This document shows, piece by piece, positions 20,072-28,582 of a DNA stretch of 64,000 bases. Both the position numbers and the translations under genes were made by a program. The stretch lies in assembly GCF_003289965.1 (NCBI RefSeq), contig NZ_QMBQ01000006.1:62001-126000 (forward strand), in the 5' to 3' direction. The first letter of the stretch is position 1. Each line of letters opens with the position of its first letter. Source of the stretch: Mesorhizobium atlanticum (lineage in GTDB: Bacteria > Pseudomonadota > Alphaproteobacteria > Rhizobiales > Rhizobiaceae). The notes below the pieces were generated by a model. It saw only the letters and a list, made by a program, of their open reading frames with translations. It ran no database searches and had not been told where the DNA came from.

Positions 20072-20896
20072 TTACTTGGCGCTTTTGGCCTGCTGCCAGA
20101 GTGCTTCCATCTCGTCGAGCGTCGCCTTCTCCAGCGAATCGCCCGAAGCCGCCAAGGCTTGCTCGACATAGTGGAAGCGGGAACGGAACTTTTCATTGGT
20201 GCCGCTGAGCGCCGCTTCCGAGTCGAGCTTGAGGTGGCGGCCGAGATTGACGACGGCAAACAGCATGTCGCCGAACTCGTCCTTGATCGGAGCCGCGTCA
20301 CCGGTAGCGAGCGCTTCGCGCAATTCGCCAATCTCTTCCTCGATCTTGTCGAGGATCGGCGCTGCCTCGCTCCAGTCGAAACCGACGCGCGCCGCCTTCT
20401 CCTGTAGCTTCAGCGCTCGCGTCAGGGCAGGGAGCGCCACCGGCACGCTGTCGAGAAAACCTTTGCCGTGATCTTCCGGATCGAGCCCGCGCGCGATGCG
20501 GGCGTCGCGCTTCTCGGCCTTTTCCGCCGCCTTGATCTTCTCCCACATGCCCTTGGCCATTCCGGCGCTGCGCGCCTTCTCATCGCCGAAGACATGCGGA
20601 TGGCGGCGGATCATCTTGGTGGTGATGGCCTCGACGACATCGCCGAAAGCAAACTCACCGATCTCCTCGGCCATCTGCGCGTGATAGACGACCTGGAGCA
20701 GCAGGTCGCCCAGTTCCTCGCGCAGGTCGTCGAAATCGCCGCGCGCGATCGCATCGGCCACTTCATAGGCCTCCTCGATCGTGTAGGGCGCGATGGTCGT
20801 GAAATTCTGCTCGATATCCCAGGGGCAGCCGGTCTTCGGCGCGCGCAGCGCCGCCATGATCTCGATCAGCCGGGAAATGTCTTTCGACGGTTTCAT
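20072..20896 (-). CDS. mazG: Nucleoside triphosphate pyrophosphohydrolase MazG
   Basis: The 274-residue enzyme hydrolyses (d)NTPs to monophosphates and limits misincorporation. It has the typical duplicated MazG fold: the first repeat holds the metal-binding TIEEAYEVADAI and EELGDLLLQVVYHAQMAEE, and the second has EEEIGELREAL and DEFGDMLFAVVNLGRHL. The acidic ExxE and ExxD residues of both are present. The gene is convergent with hflX (8-base gap), and its start is separated by 81 bases from the neighbouring aminotransferase on the same strand. Length agrees with E. coli MazG. Confidence 0.95.
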   Translation of the reverse strand: MKPSKDISRLIEIMAALRAPKTGCPWDIEQNFTTIAPYTIEEAYEVADAIARGDFDDLREELGDLLLQVVYHAQMAEEIGEFAFGDVVEAITTKMIRRHPHVFGDEKARSAGMAKGMWEKIKAAEKAEKRDARIARGLDPEDHGKGFLDSVPVALPALTRALKLQEKAARVGFDWSEAAPILDKIEEEIGELREALATGDAAPIKDEFGDMLFAVVNLGRHLKLDSEAALSGTNEKFRSRFHYVEQALAASGDSLEKATLDEMEALWQQAKSAK

Positions 20897-20977
20897 AGCC
20901 TCAAGCCTAACGCGCAGCCCGCAAGCCGACCATCTCGGCGGCTCGCTGGCGTGACTTGTCCACAGCTGTCGCAGGCT

Positions 20978-22162
20978 TCAGTCGAGCACCGAGACGATCG
21001 CCTTGGCGAGATCGTCCATGCCGTCTTCCGGCAGGCCTGCGACGTTGATGCGGCTGTCACCGACCATATAGACGGCATGCTCGGTGCGCAGGCGCTCGAC
21101 CTGTGCCTCCGTCAGCCCAAGCCTGGAAAACATGCCGCGATGGCTGGCGACGAAATCGAAGCGGTCGGAGTTGGACTGCCGGCGCAGCGCCTCTGCGAAG
21201 GCGACGCGGAGTCTCAGCATGCGCAGCCGCATCTCCTCGAGCTCCGTCTCCCAGTCTTTCCTCAGACCAGCGTCTTCCAGCACCATGCGCACGGCCGCCG
21301 CGCCATGATCCGGCGGCATCGAATAGAGCGCGCGCGCCGCCGCCAGCATCTGGCTCATCGCCACGTCCGCCTGCGCGCCGTCCTTGGCCATGATCATCGC
21401 GGCGCCCACGCGGTCACGATAGACGGCGAAATTCTTCGAGCAGCTCGAGGCGACGACCAATTCAGGAACCCTGCCGGCCAGCAGCCGCAGACCCGCGGCG
21501 TCGACGTCCAGGCCCTCGCCAAAGCCTTGATAGGCGATATCAACGAAAGGCAGCAGGCCGCGCTCCAGGAGAACGTCGGCGACCTTCGCCCACTGATCGA
21601 GATCGAGATTGGCGCCGGTCGGGTTGTGGCAGCAGCCATGCAGCAGCACGGCATCGCCGCTGTTAGCCGTCCTGAGCGTCGCCAGCATCTCGTCGAAGCG
21701 GACGGAACCCGAAGCGGCATCGAAATAGGGATAGTTGCGAACCTCAAGGCCGGCGGCGCGCATCACGGGCGGATGGTTCGGCCAGGTCGGATCGGACAGC
21801 CAGACGGTCGCGCCGGGGCGCGTGCGCTGCAGCAGCTCCGCCACCAGCCTGAGCGCGCCTGAGCCGCCCGGCGCCTGGGCTGCGCGGATGCGCGACAGGT
21901 CGGCCTTGTCGCCAAAGGTAAGCTTGGTCATGGCGGCGTTGAAGCCGGTATCGCCGGCAAGGCCGAGATAGGTCTTGGTGTCCTGGGTGGCCAGCAGCTG
22001 CTTCTCGGCTTCGCGCACGGCGCGCATCACCGGCGTCTTGCCGTCGATGTCCTTGTAGACGCCGACACCAAGGTCGACTTTGCCGGGCCGTGGATCGTTG
22101 CGATAGAGGCCGATCAGGGCAAGGATCTTGTCGGCGGGTGCGGGCTGCAGGGTCTCGAACAT
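20978..22162 (-). CDS. Aromatic/aspartate amino acid aminotransferase (class I)
   Basis: The 394-residue PLP enzyme resembles the AspC/TyrB subgroup. Landmarks are the N-terminal PADKILALIGLYRNDPRPGKVDLGVGVYKD, GGSGALRLVAELL, the cofactor-stacking HGCCHNPTGANLD, the PLP lysine in ASSCSKNFAVYRDRVG and the C-terminal substrate Arg in GDSRINVAGL. I chose the Met at 22162, preceded by a GGAGT ribosome site, over the longer open frame. It transaminates aspartate, tyrosine or phenylalanine; the motifs alone do not separate AspC from TyrB. Confidence 0.9.
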   Translation of the reverse strand: MFETLQPAPADKILALIGLYRNDPRPGKVDLGVGVYKDIDGKTPVMRAVREAEKQLLATQDTKTYLGLAGDTGFNAAMTKLTFGDKADLSRIRAAQAPGGSGALRLVAELLQRTRPGATVWLSDPTWPNHPPVMRAAGLEVRNYPYFDAASGSVRFDEMLATLRTANSGDAVLLHGCCHNPTGANLDLDQWAKVADVLLERGLLPFVDIAYQGFGEGLDVDAAGLRLLAGRVPELVVASSCSKNFAVYRDRVGAAMIMAKDGAQADVAMSQMLAAARALYSMPPDHGAAAVRMVLEDAGLRKDWETELEEMRLRMLRLRVAFAEALRRQSNSDRFDFVASHRGMFSRLGLTEAQVERLRTEHAVYMVGDSRINVAGLPEDGMDDLAKAIVSVLD

Positions 22163-22257
22163 CGAAAAGGACTCCAATGGCGGCGGAGTGATACGCAAAT
22201 CGCACCCGCCGCGCCAGCGGTTTCCTCACAGACGGCGACACGAAAAGAATGCCGGGC

Positions 22258-22274
22258 AGGGGATTAAATTCCCT
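22258..22274. promoter_or_regulatory. Palindrome just upstream of the ECF sigma gene
   Basis: The sequence AGGGGATTAAATTCCCT is a nearly perfect palindrome ending 3 bases before the first possible start of the sigma gene. It could be an operator or part of the promoter of this likely autoregulated unit. No bacterial ECF consensus was recognised nearby. Confidence 0.25.
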
Positions 22275-22276
22275 AC

Positions 22277-22828
22277 ATGCTCCGTAAACAGGGCATGAAA
22301 CAGTCGATGGCACGCTTCGATATTGTCGGGCAGTTGGGATCGCTGCGGCGCTACGCGCGCTCGCTGACGCGCGACAGCGCCGACGCCGAGGATCTCGTCC
22401 ATGACACGCTGGTGCGCGCCTATGAGCGGCGCACGACCTTTCGCTCGGGCGGCAATCTGCGCGCCTGGCTCTTGGCGATCGTGCACAACGTGTTCATCGA
22501 CCGCATGCGCTCGCGCCGCTCCGAGGCGGCGCGCATCGAACAGGTCGGTCTTGTCGCCGACCAGAGCGTGCCGGCGTCGCAGGACCATTCGGTGCGCCTA
22601 TCGCAGGTCAGGCAGGCATTTCTTTCGCTTCCCGAAGAACAGCGCTCTGCGCTCCATCTCGTCGCCATCGAGGGACTTTCCTACCAGCAGGCGGCCGAGG
22701 TCATCGGCGTGCCGCTCGGAACGCTGATGTCGCGCATCGGCCGCGCGCGTGCCGCGCTGCGCGAGATGGAGGAGGGCGCTCCGCCGAAAGCCAGGCCTCA
22801 TCTCAGGATCGTGGGAGACGATCAATGA
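22277..22828 (+). CDS. ECF-family RNA polymerase sigma factor
   Basis: The protein has up to 183 residues; alternative starts are Met codons 7 and 11. It has region 2 (LRRYARSLTRDSADAEDLVHD split over helices, with LVRAYERRTTFRSGGNLRAWLLAIVHNVFID) and region 4 with the helix-turn-helix LSYQQAAEVIGVPLGTLMSRI. Regions 1 and 3 are absent, as in extracytoplasmic-function sigma factors. The stop overlaps the start of the next gene by 4 bases (ATGA), the usual sigma/anti-sigma coupling. The regulon and signal are unknown. Confidence 0.92.
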   Translation: MLRKQGMKQSMARFDIVGQLGSLRRYARSLTRDSADAEDLVHDTLVRAYERRTTFRSGGNLRAWLLAIVHNVFIDRMRSRRSEAARIEQVGLVADQSVPASQDHSVRLSQVRQAFLSLPEEQRSALHLVAIEGLSYQQAAEVIGVPLGTLMSRIGRARAALREMEEGAPPKARPHLRIVGDDQ

Positions 22829-23598
22829 CCGCTAGTGTCGACCCCGTGACCGATGCCGATCTCGACGCCTATGTCGACGATCAGCTGGATGTCGCCCGCC
22901 GCATCGAAGTCGAGGCGCACCTCGCCGCCCGCCCGGAAGCGGCGGCGCGCGTGATGTCGGACCTGAGGACGCGCGACGAACTTCGCGTCGCGCTTGCCGG
23001 ACCCGTCGGCACGGCCCGTCCGGCCACGACCGAAGCGGCCCGGCGGCTGGAAAGAGCGCTCGCCAGGGCGCGTATGCTTGCGGTGCTGCAGCGCGGCGCG
23101 GCCGCGGCCGTGCTGGTCGCGGCGGGTTGGCTTGCCAACGGTATTTTCGGGCCGATCGCGGTGACCAAGGTGGTCGCCTCGACGCAGCCGCCCACCTATG
23201 TCGAGGACGCGGTCAGGGCGCACCGCACGACTTTGGTGCGCGAGACGATGCCGTCGCAGAAAGAGGCGCCGGGCTACGATGCCGACGAGATCCGCGCCGC
23301 CACCGCGATCGTCATGCCATCGCTGCCCGACGACTGGAAGATCCGTGACGTCCAGGTCTATCCCTCGCAATTTGGGCCGAGCGTCGAGGTGGCGGTCGAG
23401 ACCAGGGACCTCGGCCTCGTCTCGCTGTTCGCCATCAGGCCGGGCACGTTCGACGTGGTGAAGCCGACGGTCGCGCCCGCCGACGACATTTCGTCGGCCT
23501 ATTTCCAGATCGGTGAGGTTGCCTATGCGGTGGTCGGGCGCGGCGACGCCGGCAGCCTCGATCGAGCCGCAGAGAAACTCGCCAGAACTCTCTACTGA
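22825..23598 (+). CDS. Putative transmembrane anti-sigma factor
   Basis: The 257-residue protein starts inside the sigma gene stop. Its N terminus (about 12-50) resembles the anti-sigma helical domain (DADLDAYVDDQLDVARRIE), but the zinc-binding HxxxCxxC is lacking, so it would be a zinc-free version. One hydrophobic segment (about 93-111) predicts a single membrane crossing with a ~145-residue periplasmic domain of unrecognised fold. Gene order and topology support sequestration of the ECF factor at the membrane; binding is inferred. The BAX-inhibitor-like gene begins 35 bases downstream. Confidence 0.8.
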   Translation: MTASVDPVTDADLDAYVDDQLDVARRIEVEAHLAARPEAAARVMSDLRTRDELRVALAGPVGTARPATTEAARRLERALARARMLAVLQRGAAAAVLVAAGWLANGIFGPIAVTKVVASTQPPTYVEDAVRAHRTTLVRETMPSQKEAPGYDADEIRAATAIVMPSLPDDWKIRDVQVYPSQFGPSVEVAVETRDLGLVSLFAIRPGTFDVVKPTVAPADDISSAYFQIGEVAYAVVGRGDAGSLDRAAEKLARTLY

Positions 23599-23633
23599 AA
23601 CCCGACGCTTTGCAGAGAACCAAGGAGAACCGA

Positions 23634-24350
23634 ATGAACAGCCCCAATCTGGGATACCGAATGGGCACCGGCGTCCAGGCCGGAGCCGTCTATGACGAGG
23701 GCCTGCGCAAGCACATGCTGCGCGTCTACAACTACATGGGCCTCGGCCTCGTCGTCACCGGCCTCGTCGCCTTTTTCGTGGCCTCGACGCCGGCGCTCTA
23801 CGTGCCGATCTTCTCCAGCCCGCTGAAATGGGTGGTGATGCTGGCGCCGCTCGCCTTCGTCATGATCTTTTCGTTCAAGATGCAGACCATGTCGGCGGCG
23901 AGCGCACAGACGATGTTCTGGGCCTTCTGCGCGGTGATGGGCCTGTCGCTTGCCTCGGTGTTCCTGGTCTTCACCTCGACCAGCATCGCGCGCACCTTCT
24001 TCATCGCCGCCACGATGTTCGGCGCCACCAGCCTCTACGGCTACACGACCAGGCGCGACCTGACGCAGTTCTCGTCCTTCCTGATCATGGGCCTGATCGG
24101 CGTGGTGATCGCAAGCCTGGTCAACCTGTTCCTCGGCTCGACCGCGCTGCAATTCGCCATCTCGGTGATCGGCATTGCCGTCTTCGTCGGCCTCACCGCC
24201 TGGGACACGCAGACCATCAAGGAGCAGTATGCGGAGAATTTTGATGCGGCATCGCAGCAGAAGCTCGCCGTCTTCGGCGCCTTCTCGCTCTATCTGAACT
24301 TCGTCAACATCTTCCAGCTCCTCCTGAATTTCACCGGCGAGCGCGAATAG
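23634..24350 (+). CDS. BAX inhibitor-1/YccA-family membrane protein
   Basis: The 238-residue integral membrane protein has about seven hydrophobic helices and the family pattern, including LRVYNYMGLGLVVTGLVAFF near the N terminus and GLTAWDTQTIKEQY before the last helices. The conserved Asp in that motif is linked to pH-sensitive calcium leak in studied homologues. The ATG at 23634 has AAGGAG 6 bases upstream. It follows the sigma/anti-sigma pair in the same direction and is closed by a strong terminator, so it may be expressed with them. Bacterial function is unsettled. Confidence 0.92.
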   Translation: MNSPNLGYRMGTGVQAGAVYDEGLRKHMLRVYNYMGLGLVVTGLVAFFVASTPALYVPIFSSPLKWVVMLAPLAFVMIFSFKMQTMSAASAQTMFWAFCAVMGLSLASVFLVFTSTSIARTFFIAATMFGATSLYGYTTRRDLTQFSSFLIMGLIGVVIASLVNLFLGSTALQFAISVIGIAVFVGLTAWDTQTIKEQYAENFDAASQQKLAVFGAFSLYLNFVNIFQLLLNFTGERE

Positions 24351-24386
24351 TCGGGCCGTAGCAGGCAACATTGCTGACCTCGGCGT

Positions 24387-24415
24387 GGCCGGAGGGGAAC
24401 CTCCGGCCATTTTTG
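24387..24415 (+). terminator. Intrinsic terminator after the BI-1-like gene
   Basis: Perfect 9-base stem GGCCGGAGG (24387-24395) and CCTCCGGCC (24400-24408) with a GGAA tetraloop, followed by ATTTTTG. It ends the sigma/anti-sigma/BI-1 transcript. Confidence 0.93.
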
Positions 24416-24524
24416 TCGACCGCGCCCAAAGCGTCCACGACCAAGAGGGGCTGTCTGCCGCGCTTGAGTTTACGCGCGGCCTTTTGCTAGCCTGCCGGCC
24501 AGACCAGCCAGCCGCGAGGACGCA

Positions 24525-25400
24525 ATGGAACAGCTGACGCTTCACGCTGATGGGATTTCGGCGACCATCGTCGGGCAGGGGGCCGAACTGGTCTCGCTGC
24601 GCGATGGCGACGGCACCGAGCTTCTGTGGCAAGCAGGGCCGGCCTGGCGCCGCCATTCGCCGGTCCTGTTCCCGATCGTCGGTCGGCTGAAGGGCGATCA
24701 GCTGAGGCATCGCGGGCAAACCTATCCGATGACGCAGCATGGCTTTGCCCGCGACCGGCGCTTTGCCTGGGCGGAGCAGGGGGCAACCTCCTGCACATTG
24801 GTTCTGTCGAATGACGCCGAGACCAGGGCGCGCTATCCCTTCGCCTTTCGCCTCGCCATCGGGTACGAGGTGACACCCCGGCAGCTCGGCGTGACCTTCG
24901 AGATCACCAATACCGGCGACGAGCCGCTGCCGGCCTCGATCGGTGCGCATCCGGCGTTCAATTGGCCGCTGCTGCCGGAACTGCCCAAGGAAGCCTATCG
25001 GCTGACCTTCGCCGACGATGAACCTGCGCCGGTCCGCCGCCTGAAGGACGGTCTGCTGCTGCCGGACCCGCAAACGACGCCCATTGAGGGAAAGACGCTG
25101 CCCCTTTCCGAAAAATTGTTCGTCGACGACGCCGTCATCCTCGACAGGCCGGCCAGCACCAGCGTGCGCTACACCGCCGGCCGCGGCCCGGCGATCGAGA
25201 TGTCATGGCAGGGATTCAACGAGCTCGGCATCTGGTCCAAGCCCGGCGGCGCGCCTTTCCTGTGCATCGAGCCCTGGCACGGCATCGCCAGTCCCATCGA
25301 TTTCGACGGCGAGTTCGCCGACAAGCCTGGTGCCATGCTGATCGAGCCGGGCGGCCGGCGCGTTCTGAGCTACCGGGTCGGCCTCAGCCGGGAACCGTAG
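24525..25400 (+). CDS. Aldose 1-epimerase family protein
   Basis: The 291-residue protein has the galactose-mutarotase-like beta-sandwich pattern. PIVGRLKGDQ near residue 45, HGFARDRRF near residue 70, the catalytic-type His in SIGAHPAFNWPL near residue 145, and EPWHGIASP near residue 250 match the LacX/YeaD-type branch. It would interconvert sugar anomers; the sugar is not evident. The terminator at 24387-24415 separates it from the upstream operon. The small gene at 25404 starts 3 bases after its stop and is probably co-transcribed. Confidence 0.88.
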   Translation: MEQLTLHADGISATIVGQGAELVSLRDGDGTELLWQAGPAWRRHSPVLFPIVGRLKGDQLRHRGQTYPMTQHGFARDRRFAWAEQGATSCTLVLSNDAETRARYPFAFRLAIGYEVTPRQLGVTFEITNTGDEPLPASIGAHPAFNWPLLPELPKEAYRLTFADDEPAPVRRLKDGLLLPDPQTTPIEGKTLPLSEKLFVDDAVILDRPASTSVRYTAGRGPAIEMSWQGFNELGIWSKPGGAPFLCIEPWHGIASPIDFDGEFADKPGAMLIEPGGRRVLSYRVGLSREP

Positions 25401-25403
25401 AGC

Positions 25404-25823
25404 ATGGCATACGCCATCAAGGCCGAGATCGAGGACCCGCGGGCGGAGACATTCGTCTTCGCCGCCCAGAAAACCATGTATGGCGGCAAGCGCATTGCCC
25501 AAGGCGATGCCGTCTTCCTGTTCGCCAGTGAGAACGAAGGCGGGCAGGGGCTTGTCGCACGCGGCGTCGTGACTTCCTCGGAGGCCGTCCCCAGACATCC
25601 CGATCTCGAACGGCAGACGCCGCGCGTCAGCGTTTCCATTCGCCGCACCGCCTTGGCGAAGAGGCGGTTGGGCCGCGATGAGCTCAAGCGCTTCAAGGAT
25701 TGGAACGACGGCCGGCCCGAGAGCGAGCTCAATTTCAAATTCTACCGCCAGGCGACGAACAAGATCGTCGGCATCTCGGACGTGGCGGCCGCATTTCTCG
25801 ACGGGTTTTTCCAGCACCCGTGA
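25404..25823 (+). CDS. Uncharacterised small protein, possibly PUA/EVE-like
   Basis: The 139-residue cytoplasmic protein has no signal peptide or membrane segment. The N-terminal half alternates short hydrophobic strands with YGGKRIAQGDAVFLFASEN and GLVARGVV, reminiscent of EVE/ASCH-type PUA-like modules that bind modified bases, but this is only a pattern impression. The C-terminal half is basic and helical (RRTALAKRRLGRDELKRFKD). It follows the epimerase-like gene by 3 bases. No confident family assignment is possible. Confidence 0.7.
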   Translation: MAYAIKAEIEDPRAETFVFAAQKTMYGGKRIAQGDAVFLFASENEGGQGLVARGVVTSSEAVPRHPDLERQTPRVSVSIRRTALAKRRLGRDELKRFKDWNDGRPESELNFKFYRQATNKIVGISDVAAAFLDGFFQHP

Positions 25824-25839
25824 CCGCTGAAGGGACCGC

Positions 25840-25868
25840 AAAAAGGAAAGCCCGGCGCGGGGCCGGGC
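25840..25868 (-). terminator. Intrinsic terminator of the outer-membrane protein gene
   Basis: Read on the minus strand, GCCCGGC (25862-25868) pairs with GCCGGGC (25850-25856) and is followed by TTTCCTTTTTG. It lies about 27 bases beyond the outer-membrane protein stop and also closes the convergent plus-strand gene. Confidence 0.8.
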
Positions 25869-25894
25869 CAATCCAATTCGGGACTATCGATCGG

Positions 25895-26638
25895 TCAGTT
25901 GCCGAACTTGTAGCTCAACCTCGCCATGACGACTTCGGCCCTGGCCTTGACCTTGTACGTCTCCGGATTGTTTCCGAGGGAACCGTTGTCGAACACGTTG
26001 GGTCCGGTGCTGGTCTTGGAGCCGAGATCGATATGCGTGTAGTCGACGCCGAGGCTTAGCTTGTCGGTGAGGGCATAGTCGATGCCTGCGCCAATAGCGT
26101 AGCCGTTATGCCAGTCGTGCTGCTCGTAAGTGACGAGAGCGTCATTGTCGCGCGCCTTGAAGCCGACCTCGCCGCCGGCATAGCCGCCCTTGGCGTAGAT
26201 CAGAACGCGGTCGAAGGCATAGCCGATCCGGCCTACCACTGTTGCGTAATGCTGGATTCGACCGGTCTCGGTATCGCTGTCCGGAAAATAGGGGCTGACG
26301 ACCGTCTTCCTTATTCCCGTCGCAGTCCACGAGGCTTCGCCGCCCAGCACGAATTGGTTCCACTGATACTGGGCGCCGACATGCACACCGCCGGCGATAT
26401 TCGTATCGCGGAAATGGAACCCCTCGGTTCCGGCGGGAACCGCATCGGTAAAGAAACCGCCATCCGGCTGCGTGACGTCGGTGGCTTTTATGTCGCCATT
26501 GGCGACGCCGATATGCGCGCCGGCATAAAAGCCGCTCCAGTCATAAGGCGATCCGGCGACCGGACTAACCATATCCGCGGCCGAAGCAGCGGTCGCGCTG
26601 AGCCCTGCCAGCGCGACAATTGCAATAAGTCTATTCAC
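25895..26638 (-). CDS. Outer-membrane beta-barrel protein (Omp25/Omp31-like)
   Basis: The 247-residue protein begins with a signal peptide (VNRLIAIVALAGLSATAASA, start read as Met) cleaved before ADMVSP. The mature part starts with YDWSGFYAGAHIGVANG, typical of the rhizobial/Brucella Omp25/31 small barrel family, alternates polar and aromatic residues, and ends in LSYKFGN with the conserved aromatic near the C terminus. A GTG at 26636-26638 is the start because GGAGGAATT lies just upstream and the signal peptide begins there. The ~195-base AT-rich region upstream contains its promoter. Confidence 0.88.
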   Translation of the reverse strand: MNRLIAIVALAGLSATAASAADMVSPVAGSPYDWSGFYAGAHIGVANGDIKATDVTQPDGGFFTDAVPAGTEGFHFRDTNIAGGVHVGAQYQWNQFVLGGEASWTATGIRKTVVSPYFPDSDTETGRIQHYATVVGRIGYAFDRVLIYAKGGYAGGEVGFKARDNDALVTYEQHDWHNGYAIGAGIDYALTDKLSLGVDYTHIDLGSKTSTGPNVFDNGSLGNNPETYKVKARAEVVMARLSYKFGN

Positions 26639-26832
26639 TGAATTCCTCCGATCCACCCAAATCCCATCGGTGCTTGAACATAGACGAATATTTGAAAATA
26701 AAGTGTGATGAATTAGCCGCACTGCCTACAAAATCGGCACGACGGACATAGGTGCATCTAAAACAGTAATCACTAATATAGATGAGCCGAACGAGTCTTG
26801 ACTGGCCGAAAAACTAAGAAGTAGCCGAGCTT

Positions 26833-27744
26833 CTACATTTGGCGAACGATAGCGCCGATCGCGTTGACGAGAAGCCGCGAAGCGGTGACGGCGGAGAGGC
26901 CATCGATGTCGGCGGGCGGATAGAGTTCGACGAGGTCGAACCCCGCGATCCTGGCCCGCTTGCCGAGGCCGGCGATCAGGTCGATCGCTTGCGTGTAGGT
27001 GAGGCCGCCAGGCGTGCGCGCGGCCACGCCCGGCATGATGCCAGGATCGAGGCTGTCGCAGTCGAGAGTGACGACGACCTGCGCGCCTTCGGGAATATGC
27101 CGCAGAGCGACCTCCACGCCGTGAGCGTGAAGCTCGCGGGCTGTTACGAAGCGGCTGCCATAGCCCCGCGCCGCTTCGATTTCGGCGATGCGCGCGCTGC
27201 CGACGCTGCGCAGGCCGACTTGCACCATGCCTGCCACATGCGGCATCTCACTCGCCCGCCGCATCGGGCTCGAATAGCCGTAGCGTTCGCCATGCACCTC
27301 GTCGCGCCAGTCGATATGGGCGTCGATCTGCAGGATCCAGATCGGTCCACGGTCGGCAAAGCCGGCAAGGAACGGAACGACGACGGAATCGTCGCCGCCA
27401 AGCATGATCGGCACGGCCTGCAAGGACAGGATCTCGCGCGTCCTTGCCTCGATCCGGGCCCGGTTGCCGGCATTGTCGTGCATGATGGTCAAGATGTCGC
27501 CGGTGTCGGTGCAGCAGCCCGGTCTGCCATTGAACAATGGACCACCGAGATCGAAATCCCAGTGCTCGACCAGCGAGGCATCGCCTTGGCTGGCGGTGCG
27601 GATGGCGTTGGCGGCCTCGGCATAGCCGCTACTGTCCTTGCCGCGGTAGGTGCTTCCGTGACCAGCTCCGAAGATCATGGCTCGCGGCACGCGGCCGTCG
27701 GGGAGGCGATCGGGAAAGCCGAGAAAGGTAGGCAAGGCGGTCAT
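26833..27744 (-). CDS. Agmatinase/ureohydrolase-family protein
   Basis: The 303-residue protein belongs to the arginase-agmatinase fold, which hydrolyses guanidino groups to urea with a binuclear Mn centre. Metal motifs DAHIDW (near residue 152) and LDCDSLDPG (near 235) are intact, but the first motif reads GGDDS where the family normally has GGDHS, replacing a metal-ligand His by Asp. Start is at the Met beginning MTALPTFLGF; the frame is open farther upstream without conserved sequence. Substrate unknown: agmatine, guanidinobutyrate or another guanidino compound. Confidence 0.85.
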   Translation of the reverse strand: MTALPTFLGFPDRLPDGRVPRAMIFGAGHGSTYRGKDSSGYAEAANAIRTASQGDASLVEHWDFDLGGPLFNGRPGCCTDTGDILTIMHDNAGNRARIEARTREILSLQAVPIMLGGDDSVVVPFLAGFADRGPIWILQIDAHIDWRDEVHGERYGYSSPMRRASEMPHVAGMVQVGLRSVGSARIAEIEAARGYGSRFVTARELHAHGVEVALRHIPEGAQVVVTLDCDSLDPGIMPGVAARTPGGLTYTQAIDLIAGLGKRARIAGFDLVELYPPADIDGLSAVTASRLLVNAIGAIVRQM

Positions 27745-27861
27745 TTTCCGGATGCTTTCATTGTTGCGCCGCGGGTCGGTGGCAGCCAGGGGCGGGGTGG
27801 TTGCTTCAGCCCGGAGTTTTGCGACAATTCCCGTCTCGCGCAACACAATGGGGCTACAGCG

Positions 27862-28422
27862 ATGAAAAGCGTTCTGATGCTGGCGGTTTGTGCTTTGCTC
27901 CTTGCCGCCTTGTCGCCGGCAACGGCTGGGGAGAAATTACGGGTTTCGGACAAGGCGGCGCTTGCCGAATGCCTGAAATATGTCGGCGATTTCCCGGGTG
28001 ACGTTCCCGGCGTGAACGATACGCCGACGCCGGCTATCCATATCGACAACGCCATCAAGCTCACCGGACACGAGCCTGCCTCGTGCATCAACTACGTGAC
28101 CGAGTTGTGCTCCTTCGAGACCGACGACGGCCGCTCGCAACTGGGACTGATCGATTGCGCGAACCGCGAGGTCGCCGTGTGGGAGGACCGTCTCAACACG
28201 ACCTACGCGGCGCTGATGGCCAAGGCCGCGCCCAAGGCGAAGGACGGCTACCGCAAGATGCAGCGCGCCTGGATCGCTTATCGCGACGCGCGATGCGCGG
28301 CGGAAGCGTCCGCCGAAACCGTCAACACCGATCGCCAGAGCAACATCATGGTCAGCTGCGCGCTCGACGCGACGGCCCGGCAGGCACTGATCATCGATGA
28401 CGAGCTGTCGGATCTGCAGTGA
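27862..28422 (+). CDS. Secreted DUF1311/LprI-like protein
   Basis: The 186-residue protein has a signal peptide (VLMLAVCALLLAALSPATAG) and a C-terminal region with the DUF1311 pattern: CANREVAVWEDRLNTTYAALM, YRKMQRAWIAYRDARC and a late Cys. In mycobacterial LprI this fold inhibits lysozyme, but the domain is wider than that activity. Four or more cysteines in the mature part suggest disulfides in the periplasm. It is divergent from the agmatinase-like gene with 117 bases between the starts. A hairpin with short T-run follows at 28535-28552. Confidence 0.82.
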   Translation: MKSVLMLAVCALLLAALSPATAGEKLRVSDKAALAECLKYVGDFPGDVPGVNDTPTPAIHIDNAIKLTGHEPASCINYVTELCSFETDDGRSQLGLIDCANREVAVWEDRLNTTYAALMAKAAPKAKDGYRKMQRAWIAYRDARCAAEASAETVNTDRQSNIMVSCALDATARQALIIDDELSDLQ

Positions 28423-28534
28423 TCCGCAACAGCTTCGTACATTGGCGAGCAGGGCGCGGTGGCATCTCGCTTTCGCGTTGCCATATCAGAAAGTCGCATA
28501 AGATAGATTATGGAACTTATGGGGCGAGGCAAAG

Positions 28535-28552
28535 CCCGGAAACTCCGGGTTT
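28535..28552. terminator. Possible bidirectional terminator
   Basis: CCCGGA-AAC-TCCGGG followed by TTTCTT on the plus strand and CTTTGCC on the minus strand, between two convergent genes. The stem is short (6 bases) but GC-rich. Confidence 0.55.
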
Positions 28553-28582
28553 CTTGGCGGCCGATGCGAAGCACATGGCTCA

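Noticed and set aside
23589..23633. ybhL-type RNA motif before the BI-1/YccA-like gene
   Set aside because: The 35-base gap after the anti-sigma gene is too short and shows no clear stem-loop.
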